Source of the DNA: Leptothermofonsia sichuanensis E412
Lineage (GTDB): Bacteria > Cyanobacteriota > Cyanobacteriia > Leptolyngbyales > Leptolyngbyaceae
Reading direction: 5' to 3'
DNA length: 64,000 nt
Assembly: GCF_019891175.1 (NCBI RefSeq)
Contig: NZ_CP072600.1
Span: forward strand, 2,356,001 to 2,420,000
Part shown: positions 37,808 through 46,762 of the stretch, piece after piece
Numbering within the stretch: position 1 is the stretch's first letter
How the letters are laid out: every line of letters starts with the position of its first letter
Program-made: the position numbers and the translations under genes
Notes under the pieces: generated by a model
Databases searched by the model: none
What the model was told of the DNA's origin: nothing
Seen by the model: the letters and a program-made list of their open reading frames with translations, nothing else

Positions 37808-37899
37808 ATTAAAAAGCGGCCTAGCCAGTCCTGGTTGACGTTAATTTTTGCAAAAGACACCCGAATTGTATAGTCCTCTGTCCAGTAAAGGAAGCTCTT

Positions 37900-40800
37900 A
37901 TGGACACCGCATCCATTGATCCAGCCCCTCGTTCAACCCCTGATTTGAGCAATTCTCTTCTCTCGCTTCTGAAGGCAACCCTGGAGTCAACTGTGGATGG
38001 CATTCTGGTGGTGACCCGCGATCGCAATACCCCTGTCTACAATCAGAAGTTTTTGCAAATGTGGGGGTTATCCGAGTCCCTGATGCAACCCAGCATGGCG
38101 GATGAACGGCTGAAGGCCCTGAGCGAACAGACCAAAGACCCGGAGGGATTCATCGCCAGGATCTGGGAACTGTTTCGCGATCGCCCCACAGAAACAGTCC
38201 TGGATACACTGGAGTTCAAAGACGGGCGGATTTTTGAACGCTATTCCCAACCCCTGTGGAATGGCGATCAGGTGATTGGCCGGGTGTGGAGCTTCCGTGA
38301 CGTGGCAGAGCGCCGGCGCAACGAGCAGGCATTGCAACAGCAGGCAACGGCCATCAAAGCCTCGATTGACGGTATCGCGATTCTGGATGCCAATGAAACC
38401 TATGTTTATCTGAACGACTCCTATGCCCGCATCTATGGTTACGACACCGTCCAGGAATTGATTGGCAAAAGCTGGAAAGTTTTATATACCGAAGCCGAAC
38501 AGCAACGGTTGGAACGGGAGGCATTTCCGGTCTTTCAACAGAGCGGGCACTGGCAGGGAGAGGCGATCGGCAGGCGACGGGATGGCAGTGCCTTTCCCCA
38601 GGAAATCTCTTTCTCCGCCACCCAGACTGGAGGACTGGTCTGCATCGTGCGGGATATCACCCAGCGCAAACAGGTCGAAGCCGAACGCCAGCGGGCAGAA
38701 GCGGCTCTCCGCGAGAGCGAAGAACGATTAAGGTTGACCCTCGACTTTTCCCGGATTGGCATCTGGAGTTGGGATCTGGTCACGGGCACCCTCACTGCCA
38801 GTGAAGAAGCAATACGGCTGGTAGGACTGGAACCGGGCATAGAAGTCAGTTATCCACTGTGGCGTAACCTGGTGCATCCAGAGGATATTGACCGGGTAGA
38901 GCAGGCACTCACCCGTTCCCTGGAAGACCATACCGACTATGACGCCGAATACCGGATCATCTACCCTGATCGCAGTATTCACTGGATTGTGGCCAGAGGG
39001 CGGTGTGTTTATGACCAGACAGAGCAGCCCCTGCGGATGCTGGGGGTGCTGATTGACATCACCGATCGCAAACAGGCAGAGGAGGCACTGCGTCAATCAG
39101 AATCCCGCTTCCGGCTTCTTTACGAAGCCACAGGTTTAGCTGTGTTGCTACTGGATGAAAATGGCTTTTTTGACTGTAACCAGGCCGCCGCCGATCTACT
39201 TGGCTATCCCCGGCAGGAGATTGTGGGTAAATATCCCAGCGACCTTTCCCCCCCCTACCAGATGGATGGGCAGGACTCCATCAGTCTTGCCAGCCAACTG
39301 ATTCAACTCACCCTGGAACAGGGCAGTAGCCAGTTTGAATGGATCCATCAGCGCCCCGATGGGACCCAGTTCCCTGTGGAAGTCTGGTTAACAACGATCA
39401 CAGTGGGCGATCGCCCCTTCATTCAGGCAATCATTCAAGACCTGACCGAGCGCAAGCAAGTGGAGGCGGCCCTGGCAGAGCAGGCAAGCCTGGAGGCATT
39501 CCGGGCGGATGTGGACAGCGCCCTGGCCCAGAGCGATACCTTGCCAATCATGTTACAGCGCTGCACGGCGGCGGTTGTGGTTCACCTGAATGCAGCCTTT
39601 GCCCGCATCTGGATCTTGAACCCGGAAGAAAATGTGCTGGAGTTAAAAGCCAGTGCTGGTATGTATACCCGGCTGGATGGCACCTACAGCCGGATTCCGG
39701 TAGGTAGCCCCAAAATTGGCAGAATTGCCCAGGATCATCAGCCCATCATTACCAATCAGATCCAGAACGAATCCCAGACCTTTGATCCAGACTGGGTGAG
39801 CCAGGAGGGATTTGTCGGTTTCGCCAGCTATCCCCTGATGTTAGGTGACCAGTTCCAGGGGGTGATTGCCATGTTTTCTCGCAAACCCATCACCGACTCG
39901 ATCGCTGAAGCCCTGGGGTTTGCCGCCAGCGAAATTGCCCTGGGGATTTGCCGCAAGCGGGCAGAAGCCGCCCTGCGGGAGAGTGAACTGAAGTTCCGCA
40001 CCATTGTCGAAAACGCCAACGATATCATCTATGTCCACGATTCAGAGGGCAAGTTTACCTACGTTTCTCCCAATGTAACCTCCATTTTGGGATATACCCC
40101 GGCGGAGGTAGAGCAGCATTCATTCATGGCGATCGCTCACCCCGATGATATTGAACAATGTCATCAAGTTCTGCAACGGGTCGTAACCCAGGGAGAAAAA
40201 CAACAAAATCTTGAACTGCGTATACGACATCGGGATGGTAGCTGGCGCTGGTTTAGTTGCAACGAATCTCCCATACAGGATGCTGATGGGCAGGTCATGG
40301 TCATGGGGGTGGCGCGGTATAGCAGCGTTCGCAAACAGTTGGAAGCAGAACTGCGTCAGTCGCAACAGTTCCTGGACAGCATCATTAACAATATTCCACT
40401 GGCCCTGTTTACCAAAGACATCCAGAATGATTTCCGCTATGTCCTGATCAACCAGAACTCCGACCAGATTTTGGGGTTCCCCAGGGCGGGGGCGATCGGC
40501 AAAAACGATTATGATCTGCTATCCAAAGAACTGGCGGATGCCTACCGGGCACAGGATCAGACAGCCGTTGACCAGGGTACCTTACTGGAAATCCCGGACT
40601 ACCCGATTCAGACCCCGGAAGGCACCATCCTGGCCCGATCCATGAAACTGCCCCTGTTTGACAGCCAGGGCAACCCCACCTACCTGCTCTGCATTTCCGA
40701 AGACATCACGGAACGCAAACGCCAGGAAGAAGCTCTGCAACTGATTGTGGAAGGCACCGCCGCCAAAACAGGGGATGACTTTTTCCGCACCTGCGTCCGC

Positions 40801-42702
40801 TACCTGGCAGAGGTATTGCAGGTCCATTGTGCCTTCGTCACTGAATGGGCGAATGAGCAACATACCCGCGTGCGCCTGCTGGCAATGTGGCTGGGAGGGG
40901 CATTTAGCAACAACTTTGAATTTGATCTCTGTGGCACCCCCTGTGAAAACGTAGTCAAAGGTCAAAACCTCTACTTCTACCCGGAAGACGTGCCCATCCT
41001 TTTCCCCAACGATCCCTATATTCCCCTCCTGCAAGCCGAGAGTTACCTGGGAATTCCTTTGCGTGATACCGCTGGCAAAATGCTGGGCTACCTGGCCGTG
41101 ACAGACAACAAACCCATGAAGCCGGATCCGGGACGGGAACTGATTCTGAAGGTGTTTGCTGCCCGTGCTGGGGCAGAACTGGAACGCAAACAGTCTGAAA
41201 CTGCCCTTATGGTTGCCAAGGAAGCCGCGGAGGCTGCCAACCGGGCAAAGAGTACTTTCCTGGCAAACATGAGCCATGAACTGCGGACACCCCTGAACGC
41301 TATCCTGGGCTTCACCCAATTGATGGTGCGAGATCCAACTCTGGCAGTCCAACAGCGTCGCTTTTTAGAAACCATCAACCGCAGTGGTGAACACCTGTTG
41401 ATGCTGATCAACGATGTTCTGGAAATGTCCAAAATTGAAGCTGGACGAACGGTGCTCAACCCGGACTCCTTTGACTTGCACCTGTTGCTCCATACAGTCT
41501 ATGAAATGTTCCAGGAGCGAGCAGAGCGCAAGCATCTAGTGCTGGAGTTTGATCGGTCTGCCGATTTACCCCAGCATGTGATAGCGGATGAAGGAAAGTT
41601 GCGGCAGATCCTGATTAACCTGTTGAGCAATGGGATCAAGTTCACCCAGGCGGGCAGGGTTTCCCTGTCAGCATCTGTCCTCAGCCGTCAGGGAAACATT
41701 GAGGCTGTTCAGGGAGAGTCTGCCAGTAACCATTGGGTTCTGTACTTTGAAGTAGAAGATACCGGCATTGGAATTTCACCCAACGAACTTGAAAATCTGT
41801 TCCAGCCCTTTGTTCAAACATCCAGCGGCAACCAGTCCAGGGAAGGAACGGGGTTAGGGCTGGCAATCAGTCGGCAGTTTGTTCAGCTCATGGGTGGCAG
41901 TATTGGTGTCACAAGTACCCTGGGACAGGGATCGGTCTTTAGTTTTGATGTCCCGGTCCTGTTAGCAGATCCAGCCTCTGTGCCGGCTCCTGCGGTTTCC
42001 AGGCAGGTGGTTGGGCTTGCTCCTAACCAGCCGACTTATCGGATTCTGGTGGTAGACGATCGCCCTGAAAACCGCGACCTGGTGACCCAACTGTTACTGA
42101 ACGTGGGCTTTGCAGTCCGTACTGCCAGTAATGGGCAGGAGGCGATCGCCCAGTGGCAGGCCTGGCATCCGCACCTGATCTGGATGGACATGCGAATGCC
42201 CGTGATGGATGGCTATGAAGCCACCCGACGCATCCGCGATATTGAGTCCCGCGTTTTGTTGTGTGTCAGGGATGCCACCAAGATCATTGCCCTCACCGCC
42301 AGTGCCTTTGATGAACAACAATCCATCATGCTTGCCGCTGGTTGTGATGATCTGGTGATTAAACCTTTCCGGGAAGCGGTGATTTTCGAAAAGATGGCAA
42401 CCCATTTGGGCGTGCAATATATCTATGCAGAGGAACCTCAGACGGACACGGAAACCGGGTCTCCCGTGGAGTCTCCTATTCCTGTGCCTCCCTTTACCCT
42501 CAGCCCAGACGCTTTCCATGCCATGCCGCTGGAGTGGGTCAATCAATTACAACAGGCCGCCCTGGCAGTGGATGGTGACCAGATCCGGCACCTGATCGCC
42601 CAAATTCCAGAGAGCGATCGCCCCCTGGCAGAAGCGCTTACCCATCTGGTGCAGCAATACCAGTTCGACGAAATTCTGGAACTCACGCAAGGCATGGATT
42701 AA
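37900..42702 (+). CDS. Hybrid sensor histidine kinase, 1600 residues, six PAS and two GAF domains
   Basis: No membrane helix is visible, so a soluble cytoplasmic sensor is likely. Order: PAS (~20-145), PAS (~150-265), PAS (~272-400), PAS (~405-520), GAF (~530-690), PAS (~705-825), PAS (~830-945), GAF (~955-1100), HisKA (~1115-1185, MSHELRTPLNAILGF), HATPase (~1225-1345, NLLSNGIKFTQ, GTGLGLAISRQF) and receiver (~1380-1500). The receiver carries the phosphorylatable Asp in WMDMRMPVMDG near residue 1430, with LTASAF and KPF completing it. The last ~60 residues (PLEWVNQLQQAALAVDGDQI) look like a small helical tail. Its divergence from the PstS-like/DUF4912 gene suggests a shared stimulus. bioF starts 18 bp downstream and could be cotranscribed. 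Confidence 0.92.
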   Translation: MDTASIDPAPRSTPDLSNSLLSLLKATLESTVDGILVVTRDRNTPVYNQKFLQMWGLSESLMQPSMADERLKALSEQTKDPEGFIARIWELFRDRPTETVLDTLEFKDGRIFERYSQPLWNGDQVIGRVWSFRDVAERRRNEQALQQQATAIKASIDGIAILDANETYVYLNDSYARIYGYDTVQELIGKSWKVLYTEAEQQRLEREAFPVFQQSGHWQGEAIGRRRDGSAFPQEISFSATQTGGLVCIVRDITQRKQVEAERQRAEAALRESEERLRLTLDFSRIGIWSWDLVTGTLTASEEAIRLVGLEPGIEVSYPLWRNLVHPEDIDRVEQALTRSLEDHTDYDAEYRIIYPDRSIHWIVARGRCVYDQTEQPLRMLGVLIDITDRKQAEEALRQSESRFRLLYEATGLAVLLLDENGFFDCNQAAADLLGYPRQEIVGKYPSDLSPPYQMDGQDSISLASQLIQLTLEQGSSQFEWIHQRPDGTQFPVEVWLTTITVGDRPFIQAIIQDLTERKQVEAALAEQASLEAFRADVDSALAQSDTLPIMLQRCTAAVVVHLNAAFARIWILNPEENVLELKASAGMYTRLDGTYSRIPVGSPKIGRIAQDHQPIITNQIQNESQTFDPDWVSQEGFVGFASYPLMLGDQFQGVIAMFSRKPITDSIAEALGFAASEIALGICRKRAEAALRESELKFRTIVENANDIIYVHDSEGKFTYVSPNVTSILGYTPAEVEQHSFMAIAHPDDIEQCHQVLQRVVTQGEKQQNLELRIRHRDGSWRWFSCNESPIQDADGQVMVMGVARYSSVRKQLEAELRQSQQFLDSIINNIPLALFTKDIQNDFRYVLINQNSDQILGFPRAGAIGKNDYDLLSKELADAYRAQDQTAVDQGTLLEIPDYPIQTPEGTILARSMKLPLFDSQGNPTYLLCISEDITERKRQEEALQLIVEGTAAKTGDDFFRTCVRYLAEVLQVHCAFVTEWANEQHTRVRLLAMWLGGAFSNNFEFDLCGTPCENVVKGQNLYFYPEDVPILFPNDPYIPLLQAESYLGIPLRDTAGKMLGYLAVTDNKPMKPDPGRELILKVFAARAGAELERKQSETALMVAKEAAEAANRAKSTFLANMSHELRTPLNAILGFTQLMVRDPTLAVQQRRFLETINRSGEHLLMLINDVLEMSKIEAGRTVLNPDSFDLHLLLHTVYEMFQERAERKHLVLEFDRSADLPQHVIADEGKLRQILINLLSNGIKFTQAGRVSLSASVLSRQGNIEAVQGESASNHWVLYFEVEDTGIGISPNELENLFQPFVQTSSGNQSREGTGLGLAISRQFVQLMGGSIGVTSTLGQGSVFSFDVPVLLADPASVPAPAVSRQVVGLAPNQPTYRILVVDDRPENRDLVTQLLLNVGFAVRTASNGQEAIAQWQAWHPHLIWMDMRMPVMDGYEATRRIRDIESRVLLCVRDATKIIALTASAFDEQQSIMLAAGCDDLVIKPFREAVIFEKMATHLGVQYIYAEEPQTDTETGSPVESPIPVPPFTLSPDAFHAMPLEWVNQLQQAALAVDGDQIRHLIAQIPESDRPLAEALTHLVQQYQFDEILELTQGMD

Positions 42703-42720
42703 ATATCCCTCAATCCCACA

Positions 42721-43929
42721 ATGAGTTTTTCAACCGACCCCTATAGCTGGATAGGTTCAGCCCTGGAAACCATTCATCGAGCTGACTGGTATCGTTCGGT
42801 CAAGTCAGTCGAGGGGTTGCCTGGGGCCGTGGTGCAACTAGCGGGAAAACCCGTGATCAACTTTGCCAGTAATGATTACCTGGGACTGGCCGGGGATCAA
42901 CGCCTGATTCAAGCCGCGATCGCTGCCACCCAGACACATGGCACTGGCAGCACAGGTTCTCGCCTGATCAGTGGTCATCGACCGTTACACCGCGAATTGG
43001 AACAGGCGATCGCCCATCTCAAGCAAACTGAAGATGCCCTGGTATTTAGTTCTGGCTACCTGGCAAATCTGGGCACGATCAGCGCCCTGGTTGGCAAGCG
43101 TGACCTGATCCTGTCCGATCAGTACAATCACTCCAGTCTGAAAAATGGTGCCATTCTCAGCGGGGCGACCTGTCTGGACTATGCCCACGGTGAGGTTGCA
43201 GGTGTCAGAGCATTGTTAGAGCAGGAGCGCGATCGCTACCGTCGTTGCCTCATTCTGACCGACACCCTCTTCAGTATGGACGGCGATCTCTGTCCCCTGC
43301 CAGACTTACTGGATTTAGCTGAACAATTTCATTGCATGGTTCTGGTGGATGAAGCCCACGCCACTGGAGTTATGGGTCCAACTGGCGCTGGCTGTGTAGA
43401 ACACTTTGGCTGTACCGGACGGGCGCTGATTCAAATGGGCACCCTCAGCAAGGCACTGGGCAGTTTAGGGGGCTATGTCGCTGGTTCCGCCAATCTGATT
43501 GATTTCCTTAGAAACCGGGCAGCCAGTTGGATCTACACCACAGGTTTATCCCCCGCAGATACGGCGGCGGCCCTGGCAGCGGTTCATACCCTCCAGCAAG
43601 ACCCCCAGCGCCGGGAACAGCTATGGCACAATGTCCACTGGCTGCACCAAACCCTGCCCCAGGAACTTCCCCTTTCCTCTTCCACCCCTTCTCCCTTTAC
43701 CCTCCTTCCCTCTGCCTCCCCCATCTTCTGCCTTCAGGTCAACAGTCCGGCGACGGTCATGAACCTGGGGCGATCGCTGCTGGAAGCGGGTATCTTTGCC
43801 TCTGCTGTCCGTCCCCCAACTGTGCCCACCAGTCGCCTGCGTTTAACCGTCATGGCAACCCATACCCCCTCTCACTTGCAACAGTTAATCACTGTTCTAA
43901 AAAGCTGCCTTCAAAATTTGTTACCCTAA
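42721..43929 (+). CDS. bioF: 8-amino-7-oxononanoate synthase
   Basis: 402 residues, a fold-type I PLP enzyme. [12 protein letters not shown] lies near residue 40, [12 protein letters not shown] near 80 and the aspartate segment [10 protein letters not shown] near 210. The PLP lysine is in [14 protein letters not shown] near 244. It condenses pimeloyl-ACP with alanine in biotin synthesis. Residues ~318-340 ([19 protein letters not shown]) form a low-complexity segment between conserved blocks. Its DNA is a CT-rich run like the intergenic repeats, probably an in-frame insertion in a surface loop. No other biotin genes are adjacent; the hybrid kinase ends 18 bp upstream. Confidence 0.9.
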   Translation: MSFSTDPYSWIGSALETIHRADWYRSVKSVEGLPGAVVQLAGKPVINFASNDYLGLAGDQRLIQAAIAATQTHGTGSTGSRLISGHRPLHRELEQAIAHLKQTEDALVFSSGYLANLGTISALVGKRDLILSDQYNHSSLKNGAILSGATCLDYAHGEVAGVRALLEQERDRYRRCLILTDTLFSMDGDLCPLPDLLDLAEQFHCMVLVDEAHATGVMGPTGAGCVEHFGCTGRALIQMGTLSKALGSLGGYVAGSANLIDFLRNRAASWIYTTGLSPADTAAALAAVHTLQQDPQRREQLWHNVHWLHQTLPQELPLSSSTPSPFTLLPSASPIFCLQVNSPATVMNLGRSLLEAGIFASAVRPPTVPTSRLRLTVMATHTPSHLQQLITVLKSCLQNLLP

Positions 43930-44071
43930 CTTAAATACTGGGCTGAAAGCCTATCCAAACAGCCTTAGCTACCAGTGGTGGCAATTCAATCCAGGCAGTT
44001 TTTTGGGATAGGTTTTTGATACCCTGGTTCAACCAAACAGATCAACCAAGCAGACCTGGGGGCGCAAAACG

Positions 44072-45235
44072 GTGGAAATTCAAATTGGAAGGGGCAAATC
44101 TGCCCGTAGAGCATACGGTATTGATGAAATTGCGCTGGCTCCAGGACCACGGACACTTGATCCATCCCTGGCAGATACTCACTGGCGCATTGGGGGCATT
44201 GAGCGTGAAATCCCGATCATTGCCAGTGCAATGGATGGGGTGGTTGATGTGGGAATGGCTGTAGCACTATCCAAATTGGGAGCCTTGGGAGTCCTGAACC
44301 TGGAAGGAATTCAAACCCGCTATGCAGACCCCAACCCCATCCTGGACGAAATCGCATCCGTGGGTAAGGACGAGTTTGTCACCCTGATGCAGCGGCTCTA
44401 TGCAGAACCCATCAAGCCCGAACTGATTGAGCAACGAATTCACGAAATTAAAACCCAGGGCGGAATTGCTGCGGTCAGCGCCACTCCAGTTGGAGCCATG
44501 AAATATGGCGCTGCCGTTGCCAAAGCAGAAGCCGACCTCTTCTTCGTCCAGGCAACAGTGGTTTCCACCGCCCACCTTTCCCCAGACGCCGTGACTCCCC
44601 TTGACCTGGCACACTTCTGTCAAGAAATGCCCATTCCAGTTGTGCTGGGCAACTGTGTGACCTACGAGGTTGCCCTCAACCTGATGAAAGCAGGGGCGGC
44701 TGGAGTCCTCGTAGGAATTGGTCCTGGTGCGGCCTGTACCTCACGGGGCGTATTGGGGGTCGGGGTTCCCCAGGCAACGGCGATCGCAGACTGTGCCGCC
44801 GCCCGTGATGACTATCACCACGAAACCGGAAATTACGTCCCCATCATCGCCGATGGCGGTTTAATTACAGGCGGTGACATCTGCAAGTGCATCGCCTGCG
44901 GTGCTGATGGAGTGATGATTGGTTCCCCCTTTGCCCGCGCCCAGGAAGCTCCTGGCCGTGGTTACCACTGGGGCATGGCAACTCCCAGCCCCGTCCTACC
45001 CCGTGGCACCCGCATCCGCGTTGGGACAACTGGCACCCTGGAGCAAATTCTGCGGGGACCAGCCCAGTTAGACGATGGCACCCACAACCTTCTGGGTGCC
45101 CTGCAAACCAGCATGGGCACTCTGGGTGCTAAAGATATTAAGGAAATGCAACAGGTTGAAGTGGTAATTGCTCCATCCCTGCTGACGGAAGGAAAAGTTT
45201 ACCAGAAAGCCCAACAGTTAGGGATGGGTAAATAG
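44072..45235 (+). CDS. guaB3: GuaB3 family IMP dehydrogenase-related protein
   Basis: 387 residues with a GTG start. It is a TIM barrel of the IMPDH/GMP reductase superfamily without CBS domains: [20 protein letters not shown] near residue 50, and the cysteine loop [12 protein letters not shown] near 220. The phosphate site [12 protein letters not shown] lies near 260, with the [17 protein letters not shown] segment near 280. This short form, common in cyanobacteria and actinobacteria, is usually named GuaB3 and is distinct from the main GuaB. The exact reaction (IMP oxidation or GMP reduction) should not be assumed from sequence alone. It is monocistronic, with a long repeat-filled spacer downstream. 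Confidence 0.88.
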   Translation: MEIQIGRGKSARRAYGIDEIALAPGPRTLDPSLADTHWRIGGIEREIPIIASAMDGVVDVGMAVALSKLGALGVLNLEGIQTRYADPNPILDEIASVGKDEFVTLMQRLYAEPIKPELIEQRIHEIKTQGGIAAVSATPVGAMKYGAAVAKAEADLFFVQATVVSTAHLSPDAVTPLDLAHFCQEMPIPVVLGNCVTYEVALNLMKAGAAGVLVGIGPGAACTSRGVLGVGVPQATAIADCAAARDDYHHETGNYVPIIADGGLITGGDICKCIACGADGVMIGSPFARAQEAPGRGYHWGMATPSPVLPRGTRIRVGTTGTLEQILRGPAQLDDGTHNLLGALQTSMGTLGAKDIKEMQQVEVVIAPSLLTEGKVYQKAQQLGMGK

Positions 45236-45256
45236 GCGAGGACCCAGAAACGCGCT

Positions 45257-45456
45257 GTGCAACTTAGTAGCCAGGATCCCTGGTGGTCTGTCAAGAATTA
45301 TTTTGTGGGTTGAAAACCCCAAAATAATAACCTTTTCCTGATCCCAGACTCACAATTTCAAGCTTGACAAACCACTAGCATCTCGTTGAGCTGTGTGTAA
45401 TTGGCTAAAGTAAATCTCATAGAGGCCGGGCATCTGCGAGATTGTCACACACTGCA
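45257..45456. repeat. CCCCGGCATCT-type element split by a family-2 MITE
   Basis: The left part (GTGCAACTTAGTAGCCAGGA to 45283) and right part (from CATCTCGTTGAGC at 45379) match the continuous repeat at 33578-33677. The family-2 MITE at 45284-45374 sits between them, which fixes its insertion point. Confidence 0.7.
45284..45374 (+). mobile_element. MITE-like element family 2, copy A
   Basis: A 91-bp element with ends TGGTCTGTCAAG / CTTGACAAACCA and an internal stem (TTATTTTGTGGGTT with AACCCCAAAATAA). It is flanked by CTGG and CTAG, a 4-bp target duplication with one change. It is inserted in another repeat whose empty copy is at 33578. It has no coding capacity. Confidence 0.8.
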
Positions 45457-45852
45457 TCAGACGTAAAAGGCTGAAGTTGTAAATCTCTTCCAGCACTTTC
45501 TGATCAAATTCTTAAGACTTCTTCCACTCTGCTTAAGAAATCCTGGAAAACATAATCCGGTCGTCTAGAATAGAGAGAGCGGAGACGCATGTTTCCGTTC
45601 ACTCCTCACACCACACTCCGCCTGAACGTTTTCGTTCGGGCGGTTCCTCGTTTAAAGGGATGAGGAGTGAGGAGTGAGGGAGTTTTTAGTATTTGGTTGT
45701 TATAGCCCTTTTCAAGGGTGTGAGGTACAGTCAGGGTGCAGAGCACCCCACTCCTCACACGCTCTCCCCAAATATGTCTAAATGTATAGACGGTTCAGCG
45801 CCAGAGCTTTGTGTTCGCTATGGTAGAATTCGTTGAAACGATTTAGGCAAGG
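45457..45852. other. trxA upstream region with hairpin and heptamers
   Basis: Contains an 11-bp-stem hairpin at 45618-45644 (CCGCCTGAACG..CGTTCGGGCGG) followed by TTCCTCGTTT. Short GATGAGGAGTGAGGAGTGAG heptamers follow at 45659-45680, with AT-rich sequence before trxA. The hairpin could end an upstream transcript or a small RNA. The trxA promoter should lie near 45780-45830; no clear elements. Confidence 0.45.
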
Positions 45853-45861
45853 ATGTCAAGA

Positions 45862-46185
45862 ATGTCAGCAGCCGCGTCTGTTACAGATTCCACTTTTAAG
45901 CAAGAAGTTCTTGAGAGTGAAGTTCCAGTTCTAGTAGATTTCTGGGCTCCCTGGTGCGGTCCCTGCCGTATGGTTGCGCCAATTGTCGATGAGATTGCGG
46001 CGCAGTACGAGGGGCAGATCAAGGTTGTTAAAGTTAATACGGATGAAAATCCCAGTGTTGCCAGCCAGTATGGCATTCGTAGTATTCCCACGTTGATGAT
46101 TTTCAAAGGTGGGCAGCGGGTGGATATGGTTGTTGGTGCCGTTCCAAAGACAACCCTGGCAAATACCCTAGAGAAATATCTTTAA
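45862..46185 (+). CDS. trxA: Thioredoxin
   Basis: 107 residues from the second in-frame ATG, beginning [20 protein letters not shown]. An ATG 9 bp upstream (45853) would add MSR, but AAGG is better spaced for 45862. The redox motif [10 protein letters not shown] is present near residue 30, and the cis-proline in [11 protein letters not shown] near 75. This is an m-type thioredoxin that reduces disulfides in target enzymes, linking photosynthetic electron flow to metabolism through ferredoxin-thioredoxin reductase. A clear intrinsic terminator follows at 46230, so the gene is monocistronic. Confidence 0.95.
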   Translation: MSAAASVTDSTFKQEVLESEVPVLVDFWAPWCGPCRMVAPIVDEIAAQYEGQIKVVKVNTDENPSVASQYGIRSIPTLMIFKGGQRVDMVVGAVPKTTLANTLEKYL

Positions 46186-46229
46186 GAAATATCTTTAAAG
46201 CTTTCTCTAAATACAAAATCTTAATAACT

Positions 46230-46263
46230 AAACGCCTCAAACACCAGTCTTGAGGCGTTTTTA
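46230..46263 (+). terminator. Rho-independent terminator of trxA
   Basis: A perfect 11-bp stem AAACGCCTCAA / TTGAGGCGTTT with a 9-base loop, followed by a T-run. It lies 45 bp after the trxA stop codon. Confidence 0.9.
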
Positions 46264-46431
46264 GTTTATTGGTGCTGGAGTTAATTAAACAAACTATTGA
46301 TTTCTTGAGTAAAGTTAACAAATATCCTGGTTCAAATAATTCTAGAGAGAGATGTGTTTCATATTACAAATTTTCTATGCTCAAATTTACGTCTTGCGGC
46401 ATAGCCTGGGTATGGCGATAGTGTTCTAGTG

Positions 46432-46512
46432 GGTGGTGCTGAATAGCAGTATGAATTGGAGCGAAGTTTCAATTCATACAACGCTCAATTCATACCCGAA
46501 ATCAGCAACGCC
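46432..46512 (+). mobile_element. GGTGGTGCTGAATAG inverted-repeat element, copy 2
   Basis: About 81 bp, starting GGTGGTGCTGAATAGCAG and ending ATCAGCAACGCC, with TATGAATTG / CAATTCATA internal stems. CTAG tetranucleotides lie at 46426-46429 and 46516-46519 on either side. They may be its own target duplication or may belong to the neighbouring family-2 element. Confidence 0.65.
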
Positions 46513-46519
46513 GTTCTAG

Positions 46520-46620
46520 TGGTCTGTCAAATTAAATTTGACAGGTAACTGAATACTGAAAGGCTGATTGAAGTTAAATTTTGAGGGTCTGCGACCCGTC
46601 AAAATTTTCCTGACAGAACA
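46520..46620 (+). mobile_element. MITE-like element family 2, variant copy C
   Basis: A 101-bp element with ends TGGTCTGTCA / TGACAGAACA and perfect CTAG duplications on both sides (46516-46519, 46621-46624). Its interior differs from copies A and B, but the termini and target are the same. This suggests a related non-autonomous element mobilised by the same transposase. Confidence 0.7.
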
Positions 46621-46624
46621 CTAG

Positions 46625-46715
46625 TGGTCTGTCAAGAATTATTTTGTGGGTTGAAACCCCAAAAATAATAGCTTTTTCATAATCCCAGACTCACAACTAC
46701 AACGTTGACAAACCG
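46625..46715 (+). mobile_element. MITE-like element family 2, copy B
   Basis: 91 bp, highly similar to copy A, with ends TGGTCTGTCAAG / GTTGACAAACCG. It is flanked by CTAG (shared with copy C) and CCAG. It ends about 47 bp before the ggtB start, so it lies in the promoter region of the transporter genes. Confidence 0.75.
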
Positions 46716-46762
46716 CCAGATGAGGCTACCCGCTCCCTTGTGAAAGGTTATTGGGATCACTC

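Noticed and set aside
40582..41352. A 256-residue minus-strand frame
   Set aside because: It is a shadow of the hybrid kinase, which has recognisable GAF and HisKA domains on the plus strand.
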